Assembly: GCA_035315185.1 (NCBI GenBank)
Contig: DATFYE010000002.1
Span: 15,001-79,000, forward strand
Length of the DNA stretch: 64,000 bases
Source: JADGQN01 sp035315185
Lineage (GTDB): Bacteria > Desulfobacterota > Syntrophorhabdia > Syntrophorhabdales > WCHB1-27
Direction of reading: 5' to 3'
Shown here in pieces: positions 25,139-33,002 of this stretch. A program made the translations under genes and the position numbers. Numbering within the stretch: position 1 is the first letter of the stretch; each line of letters opens with the position of its first letter. The notes under the pieces are model-generated. The model had not been told where the DNA came from, did not search any database, and worked only from the letters and a program-made list of their open reading frames with translations.

Positions 25139-25168
25139 TACCCCCTTGCAAGTCGTGCGGAAGGGGGT
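25139..25168 (+). promoter_or_regulatory. Hairpin covering the rny ribosome binding site
   Basis: CCCCCTT (25141-25147 region) can pair with AAGGGGG (25161-25167 region), which contains the presumed rny Shine-Dalgarno. Pairing would hide the ribosome site, suggesting translational control; this is inference. Confidence 0.4.
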
Positions 25169-25172
25169 GCTA

Positions 25173-26732
25173 TTGAATACAATCCTTATAATCGAGATCA
25201 GTGTCGTCTGCATTGTGGGCCTCTGTTTAGGCTACGTTGTTGCCTCATTGGTCCAGCGCAAGAAGGTAGGGGAATACGAATCGATTGGCAAGAAGATCCT
25301 GGATGATGCAAAAAAAGAGGCTGATGTGCTCAAAAGAGAGGCATCGGTGCAGGCCAAGGACACGGTCCTTCAGGCCAGGAATGAATTGGAACAGGAGATA
25401 AAAAGCAGGCGGGCGGAAATCCAGAGTGTAGAAAAACGGCTTTCACAAAAGGAATCGAACCTTGACAAGAAAGGTGACCTGCTGGAGAAGAAGGAAGATG
25501 ATCTGTCAAGGAGGGAACGCGGCATCTCGAACAAAGAGGGGCAGCTGGAGAACAAGATAAAAGAGCACGACTTCCTTATTAAGGAGCAGAGGGTCAGGCT
25601 GGAGAAGATATCAGGGCTGACAACAGAAGAAGCAAAAAAGATGCTGCTCCAGACGCTGGAAGACGAGGCCCGGTATGAGGCTGTGAAACTGGCTAAAAAA
25701 ATCGAGGAAGATGCGCGGGAAAAGGCGGACAAAAAGGCGAAGGAGATCATTGCGTTAGCGATTCAACGTTATGCCGGTGAGTACGTGGCCGAGGACGCCG
25801 TATCCGTAGTTTCGCTTCCCAACGAAGAGATGAAAGGGCGTATCATCGGGAGGGAAGGGCGAAACATACGGGCCCTGGAAGCGGCAACGGGCGTGGACAT
25901 CATCATAGATGATACACCCGAAGCGGTAATTCTCTCCTGTTTTAATCCGATTCGGCGCGAGGTAGCGCGTACTGCCATAGAACGGCTTATAAGCGACGGC
26001 AGAATACACCCGGCACGGATCGAAGAGATAGTCTCTAAAGTCGCTGAAGAACTGGATGACAAGATCAAGTCGGCGGGCGAGCAGGCCGTTTTTGATGCGG
26101 GCGTGCACAACGTTCATCCGGAAGTGGTAAGACTTCTGGGGAGACTGAAGTTCAGGAGCAGTTATTCTCAGAATGTATACCAGCATTCTCTCGAGGTCGC
26201 ATTTATCTGTGGAATCATGGCTGGAGAGTTGAAGCTAAACATAGCAGGGGCAAAGCGTGCCGGTTTGCTGCACGACATCGGCAAGGCCGTTGATCATGAG
26301 GTTGAAGGGTCCCATTCTGCTATCGGCGCTGATCTGGCCAAGAAGTACGGAGAGAGCGACGAGATTGTCCACTCGATCCTTGCTCACCATGAGGAAGTGC
26401 CCATGACGAGCCTCATCGACGTGATTGTCCAGGCAGCAGACGCTTTATCAGGGGCAAGACCGGGGGCGCGTAAGGAGATGCTGGAGACTTACATCAAACG
26501 ATTGGATGAGCTGGAAAAAATCGCGAGCAGTTTCACCGGTGTTGAAAAATCATACGCCATTCAGGCGGGCCGTGAAATCCGGATTGTCGTGAGCAGCGAT
26601 AAGGTTACAGATGACGGAATTTTTGTTTTGTCGAAGGACATCGCGAAGAAGGTGGAGACGGAGCTCTCCTACCCTGGACAAATCAAGGTGGTCGTTATCC
26701 GGGAAACGAGAGCCGTAGATTATGCCAAATGA
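25173..26732 (+). CDS. rny: Ribonuclease Y
   Basis: About 519 residues. N-terminal membrane anchor (NTILIIEISVVCIVGLCLGY), long coiled coil (~30-200), KH RNA-binding domain (GRIIGREGRNIRALEAATG) and metal-dependent HD domain (HSLEVAF...LLHDIGKA...HHEEVP). It is an endoribonuclease that starts mRNA decay at the membrane. TTG 25173 is chosen as start because AAGGGGG lies 6 bp upstream and translation then begins right at the anchor; GTG 25167 is an alternative. It overlaps ymdB by 11 bp, the usual pairing. Confidence 0.93.
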   Translation: MNTILIIEISVVCIVGLCLGYVVASLVQRKKVGEYESIGKKILDDAKKEADVLKREASVQAKDTVLQARNELEQEIKSRRAEIQSVEKRLSQKESNLDKKGDLLEKKEDDLSRRERGISNKEGQLENKIKEHDFLIKEQRVRLEKISGLTTEEAKKMLLQTLEDEARYEAVKLAKKIEEDAREKADKKAKEIIALAIQRYAGEYVAEDAVSVVSLPNEEMKGRIIGREGRNIRALEAATGVDIIIDDTPEAVILSCFNPIRREVARTAIERLISDGRIHPARIEEIVSKVAEELDDKIKSAGEQAVFDAGVHNVHPEVVRLLGRLKFRSSYSQNVYQHSLEVAFICGIMAGELKLNIAGAKRAGLLHDIGKAVDHEVEGSHSAIGADLAKKYGESDEIVHSILAHHEEVPMTSLIDVIVQAADALSGARPGARKEMLETYIKRLDELEKIASSFTGVEKSYAIQAGREIRIVVSSDKVTDDGIFVLSKDIAKKVETELSYPGQIKVVVIRETRAVDYAK

Positions 26733-27501
26733 TGCCCTTATCGTTGTTTTCATAGGTGATGTCATCGGGAAGCCGGGCCGGGAAGCTGCTATCCGGTATC
26801 TCAAGGGGGCTCATGCGGACTTCAAAATCATCAACGGTGAGAACCTCGCAGGCGGCCTCGGTATAACGCCAAGCTTGGCCGAAGAGATGCTCGCAGCCGG
26901 TGTCGACGGCATTACAACGGGCAACCACGTCTGGAAAAAGAAGGAAATCATCCCCTACCTGATGGGGCAATCCAGGGTGATTCGCCCCCTTAATTACCCT
27001 GAGGGGGTGCCCGGTTTCGGCTATACCCTTCTGACGAAAAATGGCAGGCAGCTTTATGTGGCAAACATAGAAGGACGCACCTTCATGAACCCTTTGATCT
27101 GCCCGTTTCGTGCGATGGAAGAGTTCATAACGTTGAAGAGGGAGGGCATCCCAGCCATTGTAGATTTTCATGCAGAAGCGACTTCGGAAAAGATTGCGAT
27201 GGGGTGGTTTCTCGACGGGAAGGTCGCTTCTCTTGTGGGAACGCACACGCATGTGCAGACAGCCGATGAGCGTATTTTACCCAAGGGAACTGGTTATATC
27301 ACCGATGCCGGCATGACAGGGCCCACTAACTCGGTCATAGGCATGGACAAGGAAGCCATCCTGGAGCGCTTCCTTACTAATCTGCCGCAGAAATACGAGG
27401 TGGCGAGGGGAGACGTAGAAGTCCAGGGCGTGCGTATCACTATCAACCAGGCCACAAACCTCTGCATCAGCATCGAACGGATCAAGGAGAAAGTAGGTTA
27501 G
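26722..27501 (+). CDS. ymdB: YmdB-family metallophosphoesterase
   Basis: 259 residues of the YmdB (TIGR00282-type) family, phosphodiesterases active on 2',3'-cyclic nucleotides in Bacillus. Metal motifs are FIGDVIGKPGR, NGEN, GNHVWKK, DFHAEATSEK and GTHTHVQTADERI. The start overlaps the end of rny, a conserved neighbour. A role in RNA-linked or cyclic-nucleotide signalling is inferred from family only. Confidence 0.9.
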   Translation: MPNDALIVVFIGDVIGKPGREAAIRYLKGAHADFKIINGENLAGGLGITPSLAEEMLAAGVDGITTGNHVWKKKEIIPYLMGQSRVIRPLNYPEGVPGFGYTLLTKNGRQLYVANIEGRTFMNPLICPFRAMEEFITLKREGIPAIVDFHAEATSEKIAMGWFLDGKVASLVGTHTHVQTADERILPKGTGYITDAGMTGPTNSVIGMDKEAILERFLTNLPQKYEVARGDVEVQGVRITINQATNLCISIERIKEKVG

Positions 27502-27502
27502 A

Positions 27503-28741
27503 GTGGGTATTGGCCGGCGTATTGACCCGGGCATCGAGAAGGAACTGGAGATCCTGAAACGGGGAATGGTCGATCTCATCAGCGAGAACGAACTCAGGAA
27601 AAAGCTTGCTGATGCGCGGGCACAGAAGCGGCCATTGCGTGTGAAGCTAGGTATGGATCCCACCGCGCCTGACCTTCACCTGGGCCACACTGTCGTGCTT
27701 CAGAAACTGAAACAGTTTCAGGAACTCGGCCACGTCGCTATCTTTCTCATTGGAGACTTCACAGGTATGATAGGTGATCCGACGGGACGGGTCGAGACGC
27801 GGCCGGTGCTGACGAAAGAAGAGTTGATGCAGAACGCGGAAACATACAAGAAGCAGGTGTTCAAGATCCTTGACCCTGAAGCCACCGAAGTGCGCTTCAA
27901 CAGTGAGTGGTTCGAGGCCATGAACGCGGCCGACATGATCAGGCTTTGCGCGCAATACACTGTGGCGAGGATGCTGGAGCGGGAAGATTTCAGAAACCGT
28001 TACCAGAACAACCTCCCCGTCAGTGTGCATGAGTTTCTCTATCCGCTGGTACAGGGGTACGATTCGGTGGCGCTGAAAGCTGACGTGGAGCTGGGGGGTC
28101 ACGACCAGATTTTCAATCTGCTTGTGGGCAGGGACATCCAGAGGGCCTACAGGCAGGAGTCGCAGGTAGTGCTCACGGTGCCGCTCCTTGAGGGCACGGA
28201 TGGCATTAATAAGATGAGCAAAAGCTACGGCAACTATGTTGGCATAGATGAATCGCCTGATGTGATCTTCGGCAAGTTGATGTCTATTTCCGATGAGCTG
28301 ATGCTCAAGTATTATGAGCTCCTGAGTGATATCGCTCTGGAAGAGCTCGAGGTGCTGAAACAAGGGATTAGTGCAGGAACGATACACCCCAAGCAGGCAA
28401 AGATCAACTTTGCCCACGAGATCGTGAAGCGGTTCCACGGCCCCGAGGCAGCGCTGCAGGCTGAACGGAATTTCGAGAAGGTATTCAGAGATCGCGAAAT
28501 ACCGGAAGATATCGGAATCGCGAAAATCAGGAAGGGGAGCGATGGAATCTGGATCCCGCAGTTGCTTCTCAGCATCGGGATGGTGACGTCCACGTCGGAA
28601 GGTAAGCGCATGATCACTCAGGGCGCGGTCAGCATCAACGGCAGCAAGGTCTCTTCCGAAGACCTCCCGGTTTCGGACATGGGTGAGCTTATAATCAAGG
28701 TCGGCAAACGGAAGTTCAAGAAAGTCATCTTCGAACCCTGA
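27503..28741 (+). CDS. tyrS: Tyrosyl-tRNA synthetase
   Basis: 412 residues, class I. The HIGH-type motif is HLGH (in DPTAPDLHLGHTVVL) and the second signature is KMSKS. A C-terminal S4 RNA-binding domain (GAVSINGSKVSSEDLPVSD) recognises the tRNA. Starts at GTG 27503, 1 bp after the ymdB stop; the N-terminus EKELEILKRGMVDLIS fits the longer TyrRS subtype (TyrZ-like in length). Confidence 0.95.
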   Translation: MGIGRRIDPGIEKELEILKRGMVDLISENELRKKLADARAQKRPLRVKLGMDPTAPDLHLGHTVVLQKLKQFQELGHVAIFLIGDFTGMIGDPTGRVETRPVLTKEELMQNAETYKKQVFKILDPEATEVRFNSEWFEAMNAADMIRLCAQYTVARMLEREDFRNRYQNNLPVSVHEFLYPLVQGYDSVALKADVELGGHDQIFNLLVGRDIQRAYRQESQVVLTVPLLEGTDGINKMSKSYGNYVGIDESPDVIFGKLMSISDELMLKYYELLSDIALEELEVLKQGISAGTIHPKQAKINFAHEIVKRFHGPEAALQAERNFEKVFRDREIPEDIGIAKIRKGSDGIWIPQLLLSIGMVTSTSEGKRMITQGAVSINGSKVSSEDLPVSDMGELIIKVGKRKFKKVIFEP

Positions 28742-29015
28742 AACCAATTCGTATTTGCAGGTAATCTCCTTTTATCAACCGAGGTGAATAGTCCGGAGTG
28801 AGCGCCCTGTCGGTGCCTTCCGCATAGGGCGCGCGTGGCCGGCTCTTTCCCCCGTCATCCCGCTTGTCCGCTTCATCGCTTCCTCGCATTTATACCAATT
28901 TGCATTCAAGATGGTGACCGAGGCGGCAGCGAGGAGCTGACGCAGGCATACTGAGAGTACGTCGAGGAGAGCGACGCAGCGACAACGAAGGTATACACTT
29001 GAAGGCGAATTGGTA
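28742..29015. other. Convergent intergenic region containing MITE-like copy 2
   Basis: Between convergent tyrS and the poly-gamma-glutamate operon. The left part shows nothing I can assign; the right half is the repeat at 28891-29018. Confidence 0.5.
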
Positions 29016-29018
29016 TTA
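28891..29018. mobile_element. MITE-like element, copy 2
   Basis: About 128 bp bounded by imperfect inverted repeats: TATACCAATTTGCATTCAAG (28891-28910) and CTTGAAGGCGAATTGGTATTA-type sequence (28998-29018, read here as its complement pairs with the left end). Interior matches copies 1 and 3 but lacks the ACCCGC/GCGGGT hairpin. Its last three bases (29016-29018) are the stop codon of the minus-strand gene. Confidence 0.75.
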
Positions 29019-30152
29019 GATCATTGGTTCCGGCGGTCCCACATCCGTCTGGTGCGGGGCGGCTTGGAGCACACGGAACCCCCAATCTGATCGAGCAAAC
29101 ACGTAAAGACCGAGTATGATCGCCAGCAAAATGGCGCCTGTCAGCCAGAGGTTATAGCTCTTCTGGTAATAGACGCTTCCTTCTCCTACCTTGGGCATTG
29201 TTGTGGGGCTCATAGGCATCCGGTATTGCCTGGCAAGCTCTTTGACTTCCACAAGATGTATCACGGGTACGCCTTCTTTGAGGAAACGGCGTATCACGGA
29301 ATCTGTCCTTTGCCCTGCCGGCAGGTCTGAAAAGAGCAGACCCGACTTGAGAAGCCTCTTAAAAGGCCGTATGCCCGCAGCAGCCCGTCCTCCTCCAACA
29401 TTCAAATAAACCTTCGGGCGCGCCTTGCTGAAATAGATCGCCATTCGATGATCGATGTCTTCGTGAATCGTGGCAGATTTGATTAACGTCAGCCCGTTTC
29501 GGTTGATAGCCTGGATAATCTGTTCCCGTCCCTTTTCGGTAAGCTCTGTTGCCCGATCGTGCTTGCCGCCCATGGATGCTGCCACGGAGCGAAAAGGGAA
29601 GATGCCTTTGCCGTTCAAAAAATGCTCCATGTCGATCCAGAGGAAATCAGAGCTGTTTGCGCCCCACTGGGAAGAGCTTGCCGAAGAGATGATGGTGGGT
29701 CTCAAGTGCAGCGTGGTCATAGCCGAGCACGCCGCGATATTGAGGGCCGGAAAAGAGCCGGAGAAACTGACCGCTACAGGGTCGCCGTCCTTTACCCCTG
29801 CTTCTCTTAGCAGCTCGACTACGATCCCCGCGAAATTCGGATTCACCGAAGTCTGCTTTGCTTCGAGATCACCGGCTTCGCTGGTGACCGAGGTAACGAA
29901 AGCGCCGATTAATCCTGAGCCCGTTGGGTCTGCCTGGGGATCGATGGGGATGCCTCGATCCAGTCGCTCATTCCTGACCAGCTCCATGGCTTCCAGGGTC
30001 AGCCTCGAGGCGTCCACTCTCTCCACATAGTGGGGTTTTTTCTTGACAGTCCGAAAGTGCTCAACAGAAATAAGCCCTCCGATAGCGACGATGGCGATCA
30101 CCAGGAAGGCGAAGAGAGGCGTGCCCTGCGGTCTCCAATAAATCTTTTTCAT
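29016..30152 (-). CDS. Poly-gamma-glutamate system protein (PgsW-like)
   Basis: 378 residues, membrane-anchored at both ends (N-terminal span ~13-30, C-terminal span ~335-353) with a large extracytoplasmic part containing GSGLIGAFVTSVTSEAGDLEAK and NVGGGRAAAG. This matches the 'poly-gamma-glutamate system protein' family that accompanies pgsB and pgsC in many Gram-negatives; its exact role is unsettled. It overlaps pgsC by 4 bp. Its TAA stop is the terminal TTA of a MITE-like element, so the C-terminus may have been trimmed or altered by insertion. Confidence 0.75.
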   Translation of the reverse strand: MKKIYWRPQGTPLFAFLVIAIVAIGGLISVEHFRTVKKKPHYVERVDASRLTLEAMELVRNERLDRGIPIDPQADPTGSGLIGAFVTSVTSEAGDLEAKQTSVNPNFAGIVVELLREAGVKDGDPVAVSFSGSFPALNIAACSAMTTLHLRPTIISSASSSQWGANSSDFLWIDMEHFLNGKGIFPFRSVAASMGGKHDRATELTEKGREQIIQAINRNGLTLIKSATIHEDIDHRMAIYFSKARPKVYLNVGGGRAAAGIRPFKRLLKSGLLFSDLPAGQRTDSVIRRFLKEGVPVIHLVEVKELARQYRMPMSPTTMPKVGEGSVYYQKSYNLWLTGAILLAIILGLYVFARSDWGFRVLQAAPHQTDVGPPEPMI

Positions 30153-30607
30153 ACGTTCAGCTCCGCACCAAAAATGAGGATGAGGATGAGACGAACAACA
30201 ACTGAGGCTGTGATAAGGGAACAGAGCGATTCTATGATACCCCGCCTGTCAAGCCAGATTGCTATCAATCCGGGAACGATGAACCCGATGACCGAGTACT
30301 GGATCGCTGCTTCCTCACTCTGGGCGCCGACAAAATAACGCGCAATCATGCCCATCAGGTAGCCGGCGAGAATCATCAGAATGGTGCGCCGTCTGCCATA
30401 GATGATGATTACGGAACTGAGGGCTCGCACCAGCCCGAATGCAGCAAAGCCGGCAGCCAGAGTTATGATCACACTCAGAGGCTCTGTCAGGTGAAGGGCG
30501 AGATAACCCGGTACAACCAATCCGCCCCCTGCGATTCCGAAAAGCTCCGAAAGGAAAAGATTCACCGCGAGGCCTATCCCGATCGAGATGGGAAGCAGAT
30601 CAATCAT
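30149..30607 (-). CDS. pgsC: Poly-gamma-glutamate synthesis membrane protein PgsC/CapC
   Basis: 152 residues with four to five membrane segments. ELFGIAGGGLVVPGYLALHL is the typical PgsC/CapC signature. It forms the membrane part of the gamma-polyglutamate synthase with PgsB. It overlaps pgsB (ATGA) and the downstream system protein by 4 bp each, indicating a tightly coupled operon. Confidence 0.85.
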   Translation of the reverse strand: MIDLLPISIGIGLAVNLFLSELFGIAGGGLVVPGYLALHLTEPLSVIITLAAGFAAFGLVRALSSVIIIYGRRRTILMILAGYLMGMIARYFVGAQSEEAAIQYSVIGFIVPGLIAIWLDRRGIIESLCSLITASVVVRLILILIFGAELNV

Positions 30608-31815
30608 ACTACCTCCTTGTGCAAGGTTTCTTTCAAGATACTGCGGTTGTGGAAAAACCTGACCAGGCTCAACCCCTGTCCCTTTGTATTGCCCATGCCG
30701 ATCACGAGCGCTGATTTGCCGACTAACTCGACGATCGTTTCAAAGATATCACCTTCGCTCTGATGCTCGGCAGACAGAAACTTATCCACGGGGATTCCTT
30801 TGGACATGGCAGCTCTCACGAAGAAGTACGTTCCGCTCCCCATCAGAAGATAATGATCAGCCATAGGCCATCGAACGCAGGCTTCACCGAGCTGACGGGA
30901 ACGGTCTGGTCGGTCGGTTCTGCAGTTGAAGATGAGAATCCGTTTCTCAACATCGGGGTGGCGGTCGATGGCCATGTGATAGAGCTGCTCAGAAGACTCA
31001 GGGTCGTTCGCCGCAAAGGCGTTCACGAAATAGATGTGGCGCCCGAAGAACCTGAGATGAGAGATCGTCATGGCACCGGGGTCAGGAACAGCTTTCCACA
31101 TGCCGCGCAATGCAGTTTTCCGATCGATCCCAACGTCCGCACAAACACGGAGCGCCAGGGCAACATTCTCTTTGTGCTCCACGTAAGAGAAAGCTTCCAT
31201 CTCTTCGTCCGTAATGGCAGCAATCTCGTCAGGGGGCACCGCTATTAATTCGCTCTGCCGATCGCGTGTGGCATACCCGAAGGCAGGCAGGTGCCGGTTC
31301 TCTGCAGTAAAGAGCTTTGCCCTGAGGGGCGTTGTTCCGGCTAGAGCCAGTGCCACATCCTTCTCTTCGGGGCCCATCACATCGAGGTGATCGGCGCGGG
31401 CATTAGTGATGACTCCATGGGTTGCCTTAAGGAATCGGGACTCACAGAGCCACTGGAGTTGAGGCTGGAGAGCCATGCATTCGACGACGATCGCTCGCGC
31501 TCCGTAGATCGCTGCCGCCGACACAATCCGTACTTGCTCTATCACGTTTGCACCTGCCGGTCTGAATACCGGGTACTCGGAAGCATCAGGCAGGATCATT
31601 CGGGCGAGGGTGCCGGTGGTTTTGGCGCAGGTAACAATACCGCCCTCCCGCAAGCCTCCGGCGATGAGACGGACGACACTCGACTTGCCACGAGTGCCGT
31701 TAACATGGATGCGGATCGGTATCCTGGAAAGGTTGCGGCGGTGGAGCAAGCCCTCCCTGAGTCCGAACAGGATAAGGATTATGAAAACTATCAGAAGAAT
31801 GTTTGTACCCAGCAT
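30604..31815 (-). CDS. pgsB: Poly-gamma-glutamate synthase PgsB/CapB
   Basis: About 403 residues. An N-terminal membrane anchor leads into a Mur-ligase-like ATPase with P-loop VNGTRGKSS. Other family features are KTTGTLAR, the E of VVECMALQP and NARADHLDVMG. It links glutamate through gamma-carboxyl bonds using ATP. ATG 31815 with GAGG just upstream is preferred to the TTG three codons earlier. A capA/pgsA gene for export is not in the operon or elsewhere in the window. Confidence 0.88.
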   Translation of the reverse strand: MLGTNILLIVFIILILFGLREGLLHRRNLSRIPIRIHVNGTRGKSSVVRLIAGGLREGGIVTCAKTTGTLARMILPDASEYPVFRPAGANVIEQVRIVSAAAIYGARAIVVECMALQPQLQWLCESRFLKATHGVITNARADHLDVMGPEEKDVALALAGTTPLRAKLFTAENRHLPAFGYATRDRQSELIAVPPDEIAAITDEEMEAFSYVEHKENVALALRVCADVGIDRKTALRGMWKAVPDPGAMTISHLRFFGRHIYFVNAFAANDPESSEQLYHMAIDRHPDVEKRILIFNCRTDRPDRSRQLGEACVRWPMADHYLLMGSGTYFFVRAAMSKGIPVDKFLSAEHQSEGDIFETIVELVGKSALVIGMGNTKGQGLSLVRFFHNRSILKETLHKEVV

Positions 31816-32178
31816 AGGCCTCAATGCTCGTTCTGCACGATCATAACGCAGCTTTACCTGTCATGCGCAGACGCCATTCCAATAATTATAACCATCGGGC
31901 CTGAAAAGAACAATCAGCAGAGTAATGAAAGAAGTACATACCCCCGAAGTGTTGGGAGGGCTGATCGAGGAAAGGGCACTTCAATGCGCAGTGCCTTACG
32001 ACGATGACGGCGCTGATAGCCGAAGCCGAGATGGTACTCTCCGACAAGTTCAGCGCTTCGCGTTTTTGGGAAGAAATCCGTAAGTACAACGAGAAGGTTG
32101 AGGAAAAGGACAAAGCCGGTGCCTTGTCCTTACCTCAACCTTCGCTTCAGTCTTTACCTAAACCTTAACCGGTGTTAC
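31816..32178. other. Intergenic region with dispersed palindromic repeat
   Basis: Between pgsB and pal, both minus strand. A plus-strand 54-codon frame (32004-32168, MTALIAEAEMVLSDKF...) is the best small-ORF candidate, but it has no ribosome site and its second half is repeat sequence, so I do not call it a gene. The rest shows nothing recognisable. Confidence 0.45.
32094..32171. repeat. Dispersed repeat with CCTCAACCTT palindrome, copy A
   Basis: AAGGTTGAGGAAAAGGACAA (32094-32113) pairs with 32124-32142, and the following T/C-rich part (CTTCAGTCTTTACC...) closely matches 61756-61787. The stem lies right after the pal stop on the opposite strand and might also act as a transcription end. 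Confidence 0.5.
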
Positions 32179-32715
32179 TTACTGGACCGGTACGAAAGCG
32201 TCTCTTCTATTCTGGGCCCAGCATCCCTCGTTGTGGTCTGTACAGACGGGTCTTTCCTTGCCGTAGCTGATCGTATCGAGCATCTTCGCGTCTACGCCGA
32301 GACCGGTGAGGTAATTCTTTGCGGCGTCCGCCCTCTTCTGCCCGAGCGCCAGGTTGTACTCAACAGTGCCTCTTTCGTCACAATTCCCTTCTATTCTTAC
32401 CTTGGTCATAGAGTTGGCCTTGAACCAGTCAAGGTTCTTTTTCAGTATTTCTGCATCGCCCGGCCTGATGTTGTACCTGTCGAAATCAAAGTAAATGTTG
32501 TTGAGGACTGGAGCTGCCATAGGAGGAGGCGGGGGCGGTGGTGCGGGCGGCATAGGTACTTCCTTCTTCTCCTCCGGGGGCATCATCTTCTGTGCCTCGG
32601 GCGGTTTTGGCGGAGGAGCTTCACCCTTCTGGGCCTGTATGAAACAACCACAGCCTGCGAGGGAAAACGCCAGGATTAGAGCCAAGAACAACATACCACA
32701 TCTTTTACCTTTCAT
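32179..32715 (-). CDS. pal: Peptidoglycan-associated lipoprotein Pal
   Basis: 178 residues: lipoprotein signal with lipobox LAGC, a proline/lysine-rich linker containing a run of seven or more prolines, then an OmpA-type peptidoglycan-binding domain (IYFDFDRYNIRPGDAEIL; EGNCDERGTVEYNLALGQKRADA). It tethers the outer membrane to peptidoglycan with Tol. No tol genes are next to it. Its presence argues for a diderm cell. Confidence 0.92.
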   Translation of the reverse strand: MKGKRCGMLFLALILAFSLAGCGCFIQAQKGEAPPPKPPEAQKMMPPEEKKEVPMPPAPPPPPPPMAAPVLNNIYFDFDRYNIRPGDAEILKKNLDWFKANSMTKVRIEGNCDERGTVEYNLALGQKRADAAKNYLTGLGVDAKMLDTISYGKERPVCTDHNEGCWAQNRRDAFVPVQ

Positions 32716-32875
32716 AACCGTATACCTCCCAAGAATAGAATTTGGATAATCGTTGCTGCTTAAATGTAATTAGCATTACCGGCCGCGTCAACCCTCGAGC
32801 GACAATTTTTTTTCGGCAGTTTTTTGATCCCGATTTTGTCGCATAAGACCAACAGAGTATTGCAGGCGTCTTGTG

Positions 32876-32895
32876 TGTCATGCATTCGCATGACA
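32876..32895. promoter_or_regulatory. Perfect 8-bp palindrome between pal and the protease operon
   Basis: TGTCATGC (32876-32883), ATTC, GCATGACA (32888-32895): an operator-like or hairpin element in the divergent intergenic region. Confidence 0.4.
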
Positions 32896-32912
32896 GGCCG
32901 GCGTTCTGTACC

Positions 32913-32941
32913 TTGACGTACAAGGCCGGGAGCATTATCTA
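32913..32941 (+). promoter_or_regulatory. Promoter candidate for the M16 protease operon
   Basis: TTGACG (32913-32918), 17-bp spacer, TATCTA (32936-32941), about 60 bp before the first protease gene. Confidence 0.35.
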
Positions 32942-33002
32942 TTATTAGCAGCTTTTTTAGTGCTATCATGGGATTAACAAGGTCGGCGCAAGGAAAAAGG
33001 GG

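Noticed and set aside
31387..32007. Long plus-strand frame (206 codons) opposite pgsB
   Set aside because: Antisense shadow of the well-supported pgsB gene; low-complexity translation without motifs.
32004..32168. 54-codon plus-strand frame between pgsB and pal
   Set aside because: No ribosome site and the C-terminal half is dispersed repeat sequence; kept only as a note.
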